Positions 1 through 8,358 of a stretch of 34,629 bases of DNA are shown piece by piece. Below the pieces are notes generated by a model. That model was not told the origin of the DNA. It worked only from the letters and a program-made list of their open reading frames with translations, and made no database searches. The first letter of the stretch is position 1. The number at the start of each line of letters is the position of its first letter. The stretch is from Micromonospora alfalfae (GTDB lineage: Bacteria > Actinomycetota > Actinomycetes > Mycobacteriales > Micromonosporaceae): NCBI RefSeq assembly GCF_022230925.1, contig NZ_JAKKFH010000014.1, positions 1-34,629 of the forward strand, written 5' to 3'. Both the position numbers and the translations under genes were made by a program.

Positions 1-1
1 C

Positions 2-145
2 CCCCGGCGCACCCGGCAGTCCAGGAGCACCCGGCAGCCCCGGCGCACCCGGCAGTCCAGGAGCACCCGGCAGCCCCGGCGCACCCGGCAGTCCAGGAGC
101 ACCCGGCAGCCCCGGCGCACCCGGCAGTCCAGGAGCGCCCGGTAG
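2..145 (+). repeat. 36-bp tandem repeat coding for Gly-X-Y triplets
   Basis: Three identical 36-bp units (2-37, 38-73, 74-109) are followed by a fourth with one A-to-G change; further degenerate copies continue to about 270. Each unit encodes four collagen triplets. The near-identity suggests recent expansion or homogenisation by slippage or recombination. Confidence 0.9.
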
Positions 146-413
146 CCCGGGAGCGCCTGGCGCACCAGGTAGCCCGGGAGCACCCGGAGCACCCGGCAGC
201 CCCGGAGCACCTGGTCCGTCCGGGCCCCCCGGAGCACCAGGAGCACCAGGCAGCCCTGGGGCACCCGGTCAACCTGGTGGCGGCGGCAAGCAACCCATCC
301 TGCCTGTCACCGGCAGCGGCGCGGTCCCGGCCCTGACCGGCGTCGGGAGTGTGATGGTCGTGCTGGGCGCGTTCGCGTTCTTCCTGGCCCGGCGTCGACG
401 CCTGGAGTCCTGA
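3..413 (+). CDS. Collagen-like LPXTG-anchored surface protein (3' end only)
   Basis: The window opens inside this gene; 136 codons remain before the TGA. About 90 residues are Gly-X-Y triplets, mostly GAP and GSP, with proline in the Y position as in bacterial collagen-like proteins. A short GGGK linker leads to LPVTG (bases 300-314), a sortase motif, then a roughly 20-residue hydrophobic segment and a terminal RRRR-containing tail. That is the standard cell-wall sorting signal, so the protein should be exported and covalently attached to peptidoglycan by a sortase; no sortase gene lies in the window. The N terminus, signal peptide and any head domain are outside the window. The function is unknown; collagen-like stalks usually project an adhesive or structural domain. 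Confidence 0.85.
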   Translation, partial: PGAPGSPGAPGSPGAPGSPGAPGSPGAPGSPGAPGSPGAPGSPGAPGSPGAPGAPGSPGAPGAPGSPGAPGPSGPPGAPGAPGSPGAPGQPGGGGKQPILPVTGSGAVPALTGVGSVMVVLGAFAFFLARRRRLES

Positions 414-418
414 TCGGT

Positions 419-447
419 GGCCCGGCCGGTGTGATCCCGGCCGGGCC
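419..447. terminator. Hairpin downstream of the collagen-like gene
   Basis: A perfect 10-bp inverted repeat (GGCCCGGCCG and its complement, 419-428 and 438-447) with a 9-nt loop starts 6 bp after the stop codon. There is no T tract, as is usual for actinobacterial terminators. Confidence 0.6.
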
Positions 448-454
448 ACGTCAC

Positions 455-492
455 GTCGTCGGCCCGCTCCCCACCGGGAGCGGGCCGACGAC
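455..492. terminator. Bidirectional terminator hairpin
   Basis: A perfect 16-bp inverted repeat occupies 455-470 and 477-492 with a 6-nt loop. It lies between the convergent collagen-like gene and the kinase-like gene that ends at 540, so it can serve both. Confidence 0.75.
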
Positions 493-539
493 GCGTTCGC
501 CATTGACTGTCGCGGCGGCCGTCCGCGCCTCGCGCGGCC

Positions 540-1070
540 TCACCGGCGGGGCAGCCCGGCCAGCCAGACGTCCAGCTCCGCTGGGGAGCGCAGTAACACC
601 ACCGGCGGCGCGGACGGGTCGGCCTGCCAGGCCCGCATTCGCCGCCGGGCGCGGCCGAAGGCCGTGACGTGCCACACCAGAATCGAGTCCGGGGACAGCA
701 CGCTGCTCAGCGACTCGCGGTTGCCGTTGCAGATCACCTCGCCGGTGACCACCCGGCGAACGGTACGACGGAGCAACCGCCCGAACGAACGCCATCGTGG
801 ATAGTCCAGGCCGACGACCAGATCGGCGCGGGCCATCGGGACATCCCGCCAGCCGTGGTACGCCCCGTCGATGATCCAGCGGTCCCGTCGGCAGATCTCC
901 TCGATCCGGCCACGTTGCTGGGTGACCGGCACCTCGACCCAGCCCGGTTGCCAGAGCAGATCGTCCACCGGATACCAGGGCAGTCCGAGGTGTTCGGCCA
1001 ACCGCGCCGCGAGGGTGGACTTGCCGGAGCCGTACACCCCGTAGACCAGGATGCGACGCGGTGCGCTCAT
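540..1070 (-). CDS. P-loop NTPase, adenylate-kinase/FlaR-like
   Basis: A 176-residue protein beginning MSAPRRILVYGVYGSGKST; the Walker A loop GVYGSGKST lies near residues 11-19, right after the first beta strand. This layout, with small size and an Arg-rich lid region, matches the adenylate-kinase-like 'topology modulation' (FlaR-type) kinases, whose substrates are mostly unknown. A longer in-frame start at 1160 adds 30 residues ahead of the P-loop strand and is less likely. The gene is divergent from rtcB and convergent with the collagen-like gene, so it appears to be a single-gene unit. Family membership is fairly clear; the substrate cannot be read from the sequence. Confidence 0.75.
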   Translation of the reverse strand: MSAPRRILVYGVYGSGKSTLAARLAEHLGLPWYPVDDLLWQPGWVEVPVTQQRGRIEEICRRDRWIIDGAYHGWRDVPMARADLVVGLDYPRWRSFGRLLRRTVRRVVTGEVICNGNRESLSSVLSPDSILVWHVTAFGRARRRMRAWQADPSAPPVVLLRSPAELDVWLAGLPRR

Positions 1071-1242
1071 CGCGGCAGCGTACGTCGTGAAGGAAAATCG
1101 GTTGTCGTGCCTGGCGCGCCTCGGCCAGAGTGACGTCCATGACGTACTGACGGACTCCACCCCCTGCTCCGCGCCACCGGTGATGCCTCCCGGGGGCCGT
1201 GACGCCGTCCGCTTTCACGTTCGCAGCCAGAGATGAGCCTCC

Positions 1243-2430
1243 TTGTCCCAGCACCATCTCCCTCGGGAGCCCCTGCCCCCGCCCGCCCCGGCCACCGTCA
1301 CGGTGTTCGCCTCTCCCGCGAGCTGGATCGAGTCCGACGCGCTCGCGCAGTGCCAACAGGTCGCCGCCCTGGACGGCATGCGGCACGTCGCCGCGATGCC
1401 GGACCTGCATCCCGGCAAGGGCGCCCCCATCGGCGCGGCCATGGCGTCGACAGTGCTGTACCCGTTCCTGGTGGGCTCCGACATCGGCTGCGGCATCGCC
1501 GTGTTTCCGATCAAGCTCAAGCGGGCCGTACCGGAACGGCTCGCCACCCGGTTCCCCGACCTCGACCAGGCGCTCGACCCGGTGCGCGACGCCGACGACC
1601 CCGCCTGGGCCGCCGTCGACGATGCCGTTCCGGCCGGCCACCTGGACGGCCTCGGGACGGTGGGCCGGGGCAACCACTTCGTGGAACTGGCCCGCGTCGA
1701 CACCGTCTTCGACGTACGGCACGCAGGCCGGCTGGGGCTCGACGCGGGCGATCTCGTGCTGATCGTGCACAGCGGTTCCCGTGGTCTGGGCGAGCGGATC
1801 CTGCGGGCGCACACCGAGGTCCACGGCGCTGGTGCGGCACCCGACCCCGACGCCTACCTGGGCATGCACGACGACGCCGTGCGTTGGGGTTCGCTCAACC
1901 GACGGGTGCTGGCCGCCCGGGTGGCGCACGCGTTGGGGGCCGAGCCCACCGCGCCGATCGTCGACCAGTGCCACAACCTGGTCGAGGTTCGGGACGGGGT
2001 CTACCTGCACCGCAAGGGCGCAGCGCCGGGTGACGGGCGCGATGTCCTGATCGCCGGTACCCGGGGAACGGCGTCCTATCTGGTGGCCGCCCACGCCGGG
2101 CCGGAGGCCAACTTCTCGGTGGCCCACGGCGCCGGCCGCAAGATGTCGCGCGCCGACGCGCTGCGGCGGGGCCGGGCCAAGCACACTGTCGAGGAGCTAC
2201 GCCGTACCCCTGTGGGTTCTCTTGTGGTGTGCGGCGACCGGCAGTTGCTCTTCGAGGAGGCGCCCACCGCGTACAAGCGCATCGAGCAGGTGATCGCCGA
2301 CCTGGTCGAACACCGGCTGGCCACGCCGGTGGTCAGCACGACGCCAGTGGTCACCTACAAGACGCCCGACCTCGGGTCCGCCGGACGCCCGGACCGGCGG
2401 GGCCACCGCGGCCGGCGAGGCCGCTCGTGA
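1243..2430 (+). CDS. rtcB: RtcB-family RNA ligase (RtcB2 type, PrfH-associated)
   Basis: A 395-residue RtcB-family protein. RtcB joins RNA 2',3'-cyclic phosphate or 3'-phosphate ends to 5'-OH ends using GTP and Mn2+. The expected metal and nucleotide residues are visible: Cys83 in DIGCG, His145 in GNHFVEL, His176 in HSGSRGLGE, His244, and His295 in AHGAGRKMSR, which corresponds to the guanylylated histidine. The start is a TTG, the first possible start after an in-frame stop at 1234; GTG 1303 is an alternative and neither has a strong ribosome site. The stop overlaps the prfH start by 4 bp, so the two are translationally coupled. Known RtcB2-PrfH pairs rescue and re-ligate ribosomes cut in the 16S decoding centre. 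The last 25 residues are Arg/Gly-rich and unlikely to be catalytic. Confidence 0.9.
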   Translation: MSQHHLPREPLPPPAPATVTVFASPASWIESDALAQCQQVAALDGMRHVAAMPDLHPGKGAPIGAAMASTVLYPFLVGSDIGCGIAVFPIKLKRAVPERLATRFPDLDQALDPVRDADDPAWAAVDDAVPAGHLDGLGTVGRGNHFVELARVDTVFDVRHAGRLGLDAGDLVLIVHSGSRGLGERILRAHTEVHGAGAAPDPDAYLGMHDDAVRWGSLNRRVLAARVAHALGAEPTAPIVDQCHNLVEVRDGVYLHRKGAAPGDGRDVLIAGTRGTASYLVAAHAGPEANFSVAHGAGRKMSRADALRRGRAKHTVEELRRTPVGSLVVCGDRQLLFEEAPTAYKRIEQVIADLVEHRLATPVVSTTPVVTYKTPDLGSAGRPDRRGHRGRRGRS

Positions 2431-3056
2431 CCGCGTTGCTGCTGTTGTCAGCCGGGCGTGGGCCGCAGGAGTGCGCCTGGGCACTGAGTCAACTGCTGCA
2501 CCGCCTGCGGGGCGAGGGCGTCGGCCGAGGTCTGACGATCCAGCAGGTTGAGGCGGTCCCCGGCGACCGCGCCGGCACCTACCGGTCGGTGCTGATCCGG
2601 ATCTCCGGCGTCGACGCCGAGGCGTTCGCGGCCTCGTGGACCGGGACGCTGTGCTGGCAGGCCCCGAGCCCGTACCGGTCGGGCATCGGCCGGAAGAACT
2701 GGTACGTCACCGCCCAGCCGCCCGAACGCGCCGCTCGGCCGACGACGTTCCGCGAGGCGGACGTCGACATCGTCGCCTGCCGCACCGGCGGGCCGGGTGG
2801 TCAGCACCGGAACAAGGCCAGCACTGCGGTACGCGCGACGCACCGTCCTTCGGGCCTGGTGGTCGTGGTGGACGAGGAGCGGCAGTTCAGCCTCAACCGC
2901 CGGATCGCCCTGGACCTGCTGCGCCACCGCATCAAGCAGGGCGACAAGGCTGCGCGGCGGGCCGTCACCACCGCCCGGTGGCGCATCCACGACGGGCTGG
3001 TCCGTGGCGATCCGGTGCGGGTGGAACGCCCGACGCCCCGGCGACCGGGAGGCTAG
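2427..3056 (+). CDS. prfH: Peptide chain release factor H (PrfH)
   Basis: A 209-residue class I release-factor-like protein. The catalytic GGQ lies at residues 124-126 within GGPGGQHRNKA, followed by the basic helix of RF domain 3. The stop-codon recognition domain of RF1/RF2 is missing and the protein is only about 60% of RF length, as expected for PrfH. The GTG start at 2427 overlaps the rtcB stop (GTGA), so it is read from the same mRNA. PrfH hydrolyses peptidyl-tRNA on ribosomes damaged in the decoding centre, after which RtcB2 can reseal the rRNA. The gene ends 4 bp before the convergent hydrolase stop, with no room for a separate terminator. Confidence 0.9.
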   Translation: MTALLLLSAGRGPQECAWALSQLLHRLRGEGVGRGLTIQQVEAVPGDRAGTYRSVLIRISGVDAEAFAASWTGTLCWQAPSPYRSGIGRKNWYVTAQPPERAARPTTFREADVDIVACRTGGPGGQHRNKASTAVRATHRPSGLVVVVDEERQFSLNRRIALDLLRHRIKQGDKAARRAVTTARWRIHDGLVRGDPVRVERPTPRRPGG

Positions 3057-3060
3057 CGAC

Positions 3061-3966
3061 TCAGACCTCCAGCACCGCGTCCGCGAATGCCTGCGGCGCC
3101 TCCTGCGGCAGGTTGTGCCCGACACCGCCCCCGACGGTCCGGTGCTCGTACGGGCCGGCGAACTGCTTGCCGTAGACGGTGGGCTCCAGGTGCGGCGCGC
3201 CGTTGGCATCCCCCTCCAGGGAGATGCTGGGCACCGTGATCTTCGGCTTCGCGGCCAGGCGCTCCTCGATCTCCTCGTACTGCGGCTCACCGTCGGCGAG
3301 GGCCAACCGCCAGCGGTAGTTGTGGATGACGATGTCGACGTGGTCGGGGTTGTCGAACGCCGCCGCGCTGCGGTCGAACGTCGCGTCGTCGAACGTCCAT
3401 CTGGGCGACGCGGTGTGCCAGATCAGCTTGGCGAAGTCGCGCCGGTTCTTGTCGTAGCCTTCCCGACCGCGTTCGGTGGCGAAGTAGTACTGGTACCACC
3501 ACGCGAACTCTGCCTTCGGCGGCAACGGGACCGTGCCCGACTTCTGCCCGTCGATCAGGTAACCGCTGACCGAGACCAGCCCTCGGCAGCGTTCGGGCCA
3601 CAGCGCGGCGACGACATCGGCGGTCCGCGCGCCCCAGTCGAACCCGGCGAGCTTCGCGGTGTCGATGTTCAGGGCGTCCATCAGGGCGATGAGGTCGAGA
3701 CCCATGGCCGCCGGTTCGCCGTTTCGCATGGTGTCGTCGGAGAGGAACCGGGTCGTGCCGTAGCCCCGCAGGTACGGTACGACGACCCGGTGACCGGCGG
3801 CGGTGAGCAGCGGCACGACGTCGGCGAAGCTGTGGATGTCGTAGGGCCACCCGTGCAGGAGGATCACCGCGTCCCCGTCGGGCGGCCCGGCGTCCACGTA
3901 TCCGACGTTCAGCACACCGGCCTCGACCTGTCGCAGGTCAGTGAACCCGCCAGCGGTCCTTGCCAT
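3061..3966 (-). CDS. Alpha/beta hydrolase, epoxide-hydrolase-like
   Basis: A 301-residue alpha/beta-hydrolase. HGWP (38-41) forms the oxyanion region, the nucleophile elbow reads GFDWGA with Asp110, and His284 in GGGVGHNLPQEAP is the likely catalytic histidine. An Asp nucleophile in a GxDWG elbow together with HGxP is typical of epoxide hydrolases and haloalkane dehalogenases. The WWYQYYF stretch in the lid would supply the ring-opening tyrosine, favouring an epoxide hydrolase. The start at 3966 follows a GGGGAAG ribosome site. There is no signal peptide, so it should be cytoplasmic. The open frame extends far upstream without stops, which is a composition artefact. Confidence 0.85.
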   Translation of the reverse strand: MARTAGGFTDLRQVEAGVLNVGYVDAGPPDGDAVILLHGWPYDIHSFADVVPLLTAAGHRVVVPYLRGYGTTRFLSDDTMRNGEPAAMGLDLIALMDALNIDTAKLAGFDWGARTADVVAALWPERCRGLVSVSGYLIDGQKSGTVPLPPKAEFAWWYQYYFATERGREGYDKNRRDFAKLIWHTASPRWTFDDATFDRSAAAFDNPDHVDIVIHNYRWRLALADGEPQYEEIEERLAAKPKITVPSISLEGDANGAPHLEPTVYGKQFAGPYEHRTVGGGVGHNLPQEAPQAFADAVLEV

Positions 3967-4128
3967 CGACTTCCCCCGCGTCCGGACCTGCTCGGATGTG
4001 CCGATCACGCCCGAATCTAACGACCTGCCCGGAGCGTGAGAGCCGTTCACACGAGGACCGCCCGACGGATGCCGAACTGGGTACGATGCCCGCTTTGGTG
4101 CGTCAGGTGGTGGCGGAGGGGGGTCCGG

Positions 4129-5781
4129 GTGGCACGGGGCGAGGAGACCACCGCGGGCGCGGGCGCGGACCGGGCGCTGGCCGAGATCACGATCCGCAAC
4201 GCTGACGACGTACGCGGGAACGTGACGCTGCCGACGGCGACGGCGACTGGTGCTGCGATCGGATGGACGTCGTCGAATCCCGACGTCGTGTCCGATCGGG
4301 CGGACGGCGCGAGCGCCGCTGGTGTCGTCACCCGTCCGCCGGTCGGGGCCGCCGCGACGGAGGTGACCATGACGGCCCGGATCCGGGTCGACGCCGTCGA
4401 GGCGCGCCGGGACTTCGTGTTGACAGTGCGCCCCGCTGTCGCGCTGGCTCCGTTCTCGCGCTACGGCATGGCGAACTTCGCCCGATCCAACAGCCAGGCG
4501 GGGCAACAGCTCTACCTTGCCGCGAGCATCGGAAACGATCCGACCAGTTGGGCAGCCGTCAACGACGGGCAGGCGGTGCTGCGGTCCCGCGCTGGCATGC
4601 ACGCCATCCGCGACCCGTCGATCGTCCGCTCCCCGGAGGGGGACCGGTTCTACCTCGTCGCCACCGACCTGAACGTCGATGGCCGGTCGTACGGGTGGCG
4701 GGGTTGGGACTGGGCGCAGAGCGGCGCGAGCCGGCACATCGAGGTGTGGGAGTCCACCGACCTGCGGACCTGGTCCGAGCAGCGACACGTGCTGGTCGCC
4801 CCGGAAGAGGCAGGCATGGCGTTCGCCCCGGAGGCCATCTGGGACGAGTCGATCGGCGCCTACGTCGTCTACTGGACGTCGTCGATGTACGCCCCCGGCA
4901 CCTACTACACACCGGAGCGCACCGACCCGCGTGGCCGCTTCCCGCTCACGAGGAACCAGACCCTCTACAGCACCACGCGAGATTTCGTGACGTTCACCCC
5001 GGCGCAGGTGATGTGCGGCCGGCCCCACCACGGGGCGCTGGACGCGATGATCATCCGGGACGACACGGACGGGTCCTACCACCGCTTCGTCAGCGACCGG
5101 ACGGCCACTGGCGTCGGGGTCACACCGTACGTCCCGTCGTGCGGCGCGCAGGACATCTATCAGGAGCGGTCGACAGCCATCCTCGCTCCCCCTGACGAGT
5201 GGGAACTGGTGGCGAGCTGCATCACCCACCGGAGGATGAACACCACCTACGCCGAAGCGCCGATGGTGGTCAAGGCGAACCCCTGTGACGTACGCGGAGA
5301 GGGCTACTACCTCTGGGCCGACCAGATCTGGGCCGATTCGCCCTCCGGTGGGCACCTGGAGGAGCAGTTGCACCCGTACTGGAGCGCGGACCTCGCGTCG
5401 GGCGACTGGACGCCCATCGACTGGAGTCGGAAGCCGGCATACGACCTGGCGGACGGCGTGCTGCGCCACGGGACCGTCTTCGCCCTCACCCAGGCGGAGC
5501 ATGCCGCTATGCGGGGTGCCGACCCGACGAGCGTCGCGGTGCGGAAGCCACCGACCAGGACCACGTACGCCGTCGGCGAGCCCCTGGACCGCACGGGGCT
5601 CGTGGTCACCGCCGACTACACCGACGGGATGCGGGACGAGGTGCTGGAGCACGGCCACGGCGGGTACACGCTCTCGGGGTACGACAGCACCACCGCAGGT
5701 GCGCGGACCGTCATCGTGTCCTACTCGGTGGTCGGTGTGACGAGGACCGCCTCGTTCCCGGTGCAGGTCGTGGGGCCGTAG
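4129..5781 (+). CDS. GH43-like glycoside hydrolase flanked by Ig-like domains, no signal peptide
   Basis: With the GTG start at 4129, preceded by GGAGGGGGG, the product is 550 residues. An N-terminal atrophied bacterial Ig-like domain (about 12-103) precedes a GH43-type five-bladed propeller (about 110-450) and a C-terminal Big-type Ig domain (about 470-550). Candidate catalytic residues are Asp162 in IRDPSIV (base), Asp305 in LDAMIIRDD (pKa modulator) and Glu376 in YAEAPMVVK (acid). GH43 enzymes remove arabinose or xylose units or cut arabinan; the subfamily cannot be set by eye. The upstream alternative start at 4036 adds a basic, Trp-rich stretch that is not a convincing signal peptide. 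Export is therefore doubtful, although the Ig modules are typical of extracellular enzymes. The deacetylase follows after 23 bp. Confidence 0.8.
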   Translation: MARGEETTAGAGADRALAEITIRNADDVRGNVTLPTATATGAAIGWTSSNPDVVSDRADGASAAGVVTRPPVGAAATEVTMTARIRVDAVEARRDFVLTVRPAVALAPFSRYGMANFARSNSQAGQQLYLAASIGNDPTSWAAVNDGQAVLRSRAGMHAIRDPSIVRSPEGDRFYLVATDLNVDGRSYGWRGWDWAQSGASRHIEVWESTDLRTWSEQRHVLVAPEEAGMAFAPEAIWDESIGAYVVYWTSSMYAPGTYYTPERTDPRGRFPLTRNQTLYSTTRDFVTFTPAQVMCGRPHHGALDAMIIRDDTDGSYHRFVSDRTATGVGVTPYVPSCGAQDIYQERSTAILAPPDEWELVASCITHRRMNTTYAEAPMVVKANPCDVRGEGYYLWADQIWADSPSGGHLEEQLHPYWSADLASGDWTPIDWSRKPAYDLADGVLRHGTVFALTQAEHAAMRGADPTSVAVRKPPTRTTYAVGEPLDRTGLVVTADYTDGMRDEVLEHGHGGYTLSGYDSTTAGARTVIVSYSVVGVTRTASFPVQVVGP

Positions 5782-5804
5782 CCGGATGACCGTAGGGTGG
5801 TGGC

Positions 5805-6635
5805 ATGGCTGAGCGACCTCTGACCCTGATGGCGGTGCACGCCCACCCCGACGACGAGGCGACGAGCACCGGCGGCGTGCTTGCCCGCTATGCCGCCGAG
5901 GGGGTCACCACAGTCCTTGTGACCTGCACCGACGGGCGATGTGGGGACGGTCCGGGTGGGGTCAAGCCGGGCGAGGAGGGGCACGACCCGGCCGCTGTGG
6001 TGGCGATGCGCCAGGCCGAGCTGGAGGCCAGCTGCGCCACGTTGAACGTCACCCACCTGGAGACCCTCGGCTACGCCGACTCCGGGATGATGGGCTGGCC
6101 CACCAACGACCAGCCCGGCGCGTTCTGGACGACGCCGGTGGCGGAGGCGGCGGCCCGACTCGCCGAGCTGATTCGGCAGTACCAGCCGGACGTGATCGTC
6201 ACGTACGACGAGAACGGTTTCTACGGCCACCCGGACCACATCCAGGCCCATCGGATCACCATGGCCGCCGTCGAGCAGACGGACGTCCCCGCGAAGGTCT
6301 ACTGGACCACCGTGCCGCGTACGGCGTTCGCGGAGTTCGGTCGGATCATGAAGGAGCTCGGCGTCGATTGGGCCGAGCCGGACTCGGCAGGGGAGCCGGT
6401 GCCGCAGCTCGGCCTGCCCGACGACGAGATCACCACCTGGGTCGACACGAGCAAGTACGGCGCGCAGAAGTTCGACGCGCTGGCCACTCACGCCAGTCAG
6501 ACCGAGAACATCTTCTTCCTGCAACTGGGCCAGGAGCGGTTCACCGAGCTGATGGGCGTGGAGACCTTCGTGCGGGTCCGGGACCGGACGGGCGCGCCGA
6601 CCCCCGAGGACGACCTCTTCGCCGGTCTGCGCTGA
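5805..6635 (+). CDS. PIG-L family zinc deacetylase (MshB/Mca-like)
   Basis: A 276-residue GlcNAc-PI de-N-acetylase (PIG-L) fold protein. The zinc site is clear: HPDD at 14-17 and HPDH at 142-145. The family removes acetyl or related acyl groups from N-acetylglucosaminyl substrates; in actinomycetes it includes MshB and the mycothiol conjugate amidase Mca. Residues just after HPDDE (ATSTGG) match neither the MshB nor the Mca signature cleanly, so this may be a paralogue with another substrate. No signal peptide is present. The start follows TAGGGTGG. It lies 23 bp after the GH43-like gene and may be co-transcribed. Confidence 0.85.
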   Translation: MAERPLTLMAVHAHPDDEATSTGGVLARYAAEGVTTVLVTCTDGRCGDGPGGVKPGEEGHDPAAVVAMRQAELEASCATLNVTHLETLGYADSGMMGWPTNDQPGAFWTTPVAEAAARLAELIRQYQPDVIVTYDENGFYGHPDHIQAHRITMAAVEQTDVPAKVYWTTVPRTAFAEFGRIMKELGVDWAEPDSAGEPVPQLGLPDDEITTWVDTSKYGAQKFDALATHASQTENIFFLQLGQERFTELMGVETFVRVRDRTGAPTPEDDLFAGLR

Positions 6636-6742
6636 TCACTCTTCCGTAGCGCCACCAGGCATCGTCGGCCACCGGGTCGACGGTGCCTGGTGTCGTGCGC
6701 CGCGTTGACCTCACCGCGCGAACCCATCGCCGATCGCCGGCC

Positions 6743-6873
6743 TCCGGAAGTTTCGACCGCCAGCCGCTCAGCGGTACGCAGGTCATGTGATGAATTTCCG
6801 GAAGTTTTCAGCGTTGACGCCCAGACATAGATCGGCTTAACGTTTCGAGCGAGTTTCCGGTTTCCGGCCGGAA
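6743..6873. promoter_or_regulatory. Operator-like TTCCGG/CCGGAA cluster upstream of the xylanase
   Basis: The 340-bp gap from 6636 to 6975 holds no gene. It contains an 11-bp direct repeat TCCGGAAGTTT (6743-6753 and 6797-6807), the palindrome TTCCGGAA (6796-6803) and the perfect 12-bp palindrome TTCCGGCCGGAA (6862-6873). CGGAAGTTTCG at 6745-6755 differs at one base from the CGAAASTTTCG element known upstream of actinomycete xylanase genes. A repressor-controlled promoter for the xylanase is the simplest reading. Confidence 0.5.
6814..6843 (+). promoter_or_regulatory. Possible xylanase promoter
   Basis: TTGACG (6814-6819) and TAACGT (6838-6843) are spaced by 18 bp. They sit between the second direct repeat and the 12-bp palindrome, so a bound regulator would flank or block the promoter. 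Predicted leader is about 125 nt. Confidence 0.35.
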
Positions 6874-6975
6874 CTACCGGCGTCACCCCACCAGCTCGCG
6901 TCTCCACCCCACCAATACCGGACCCTCACCTCCTAGATCGACATTCATCTATTGATCGTCTGGAAGGGAAGGCAC

Positions 6976-8169
6976 ATGAAGTTGAGACAGTGGTCGACAG
7001 TCGGCCTGGTCGCCGTCGCGACCATCGCCACGCTGAACACGGTGCCGGCGACAGCGAGTCGACAGTACGACCCCACGACGCAGAGCCTCGGCACCCTCGG
7101 CCTGCGCCACGGCCTGCACGTCGGCACCGCGGTCAACATGGATGCCCTCAATGACGCCAGCGACCCGCAGTACCGCAAGCTGGCCTCCTCCGAGTTCGCC
7201 TCGGTCACCGCCGAGAACGTGATGAAGTGGGAGAGCCTGGAGCCGACCCGCGGCAGCTACAACTGGGGGCCGGCCGACCAGTTCGTCGACTTCGCCAAGC
7301 GCAACCGGCAGAGCGTGCGCGGTCACGTGCTGGTCTGGCACAACCAGCTGCCCGCCTGGTTGACCAGCGGCGTCGCCGACGGCTCCATCAGCAAGCAGGA
7401 GCTGCGCGAGCTGCTGCGCAAGCACATCACCACAGTCGTGAACCGCTACAAGGGCAAGATCTGGCAGTGGGACGTGGTCAACGAGGCGGTCAGCGATCCG
7501 TGGGACACCCCGTCGACCCTGCACTACAAGGGCTTCTGGGCGCAGAACCTCGGGCCCGGCTACATCGCCGACGCGTTCCGCTGGGCGCGGGCCGCCGACC
7601 CAAAGGCCCTGCTGTTCTACAACGACTACAACATCGAGGCGTTCGGCTCGGGCAACCCGGCGGACGACAAGACCCAGTTCGTGTACGACATGACCAAGAG
7701 CCTGCGCGCCCAGGGCGTCCCGATCGACGGCGTCGGCTCCCAGGGCCACCTGGGCACCCAGTACGGCAACTTCGACACCCTCCAGGTGACCGCCGCGCTG
7801 AAGAAGTTCAGCGGGCTCGGCGTCGCGACCGCGTTCACCGAGGTCGACGTCCGCAGCCAGCTGACCGAGGGCGTCCAGGCGGGCAACTCGGAGGAGATCA
7901 ACCCCCGGCTACAGGCGTCGGCCGCCAACTTCAGTGTGCTGATGAAGGCGTGCCTCGCCGTGCGGAGCTGCCTGTCGTACACGGTCTGGGGTTTCAGTGA
8001 CAACCATTCGTGGGTGCCGGGCTGGTTCGACGACCCGCCGGAGGGCCTGGCCACCATCTACGACGAGAACTACCAGCCCAAGCGCGCGTACCAGGAGTTG
8101 AAGTCCGACCTGATCTTCGCGGGGCCACCGTACGTCCTGCCCCGCATCGCACCCAAACCCCGCCGCTGA
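6976..8169 (+). CDS. Secreted GH10 endo-1,4-beta-xylanase
   Basis: A 397-residue GH10 xylanase that cuts the xylan backbone outside the cell. The start follows GGAAGGGAAGG; an ATG 24 bp upstream lacks such a site. Residues 1-28 form a signal peptide (basic MKLRQW, hydrophobic core, cleavage near ATAS). Hallmarks are VTAENVMKWE (77-86), GHVLVWHNQLP (117-127), the acid/base Glu170 in WDVVNEAV and the nucleophile Glu289 in TEVDVR. There is no carbohydrate-binding module; the chain ends shortly after the catalytic barrel. A strong terminator follows directly, so it is probably transcribed alone under the upstream operator cluster. Confidence 0.95.
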   Translation: MKLRQWSTVGLVAVATIATLNTVPATASRQYDPTTQSLGTLGLRHGLHVGTAVNMDALNDASDPQYRKLASSEFASVTAENVMKWESLEPTRGSYNWGPADQFVDFAKRNRQSVRGHVLVWHNQLPAWLTSGVADGSISKQELRELLRKHITTVVNRYKGKIWQWDVVNEAVSDPWDTPSTLHYKGFWAQNLGPGYIADAFRWARAADPKALLFYNDYNIEAFGSGNPADDKTQFVYDMTKSLRAQGVPIDGVGSQGHLGTQYGNFDTLQVTAALKKFSGLGVATAFTEVDVRSQLTEGVQAGNSEEINPRLQASAANFSVLMKACLAVRSCLSYTVWGFSDNHSWVPGWFDDPPEGLATIYDENYQPKRAYQELKSDLIFAGPPYVLPRIAPKPRR

Positions 8170-8175
8170 CGCCCA

Positions 8176-8211
8176 GGGCCGTGTGGAGCTTCCCGAAGCT
8201 CCACACGGCCC
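8176..8211 (+). terminator. Xylanase terminator
   Basis: A perfect 17-bp inverted repeat (8176-8192 and 8195-8211) with a 2-nt centre begins 6 bp after the xylanase stop. No T tract follows. Confidence 0.8.
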
Positions 8212-8358
8212 GTGTGCCACCACGGACGTCGAGGTTCGACTCACGTTCGGTGGTTCCGTTGCGCCATCCGGACGCCATCGGAGGGCTGGTGCCGGATCTG
8301 CCGGTTTATTGATGGTGTTGGTGTCACTATGGCAGGCGTGGGAACTGCGAAAACTGCC

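Noticed and set aside
2..145. CRISPR-like array of 36-bp repeats
   Set aside because: Units are directly adjacent with no spacers and are in frame as Gly-X-Y codons.
451..2184. A 577-codon minus-strand open frame across the kinase-like and rtcB genes
   Set aside because: It is antisense to rtcB and out of frame with the P-loop protein, with no recognisable domain.
2797..4020. A 407-codon plus-strand open frame over prfH and the hydrolase
   Set aside because: It shadows prfH in another frame and is antisense to the hydrolase; no family features.
3967..5658. N-terminal extension of the epoxide-hydrolase-like gene
   Set aside because: The frame stays open by composition; the ATG at 3966 has a good ribosome site and fits family length, and the extension is antisense to the GH43-like gene.
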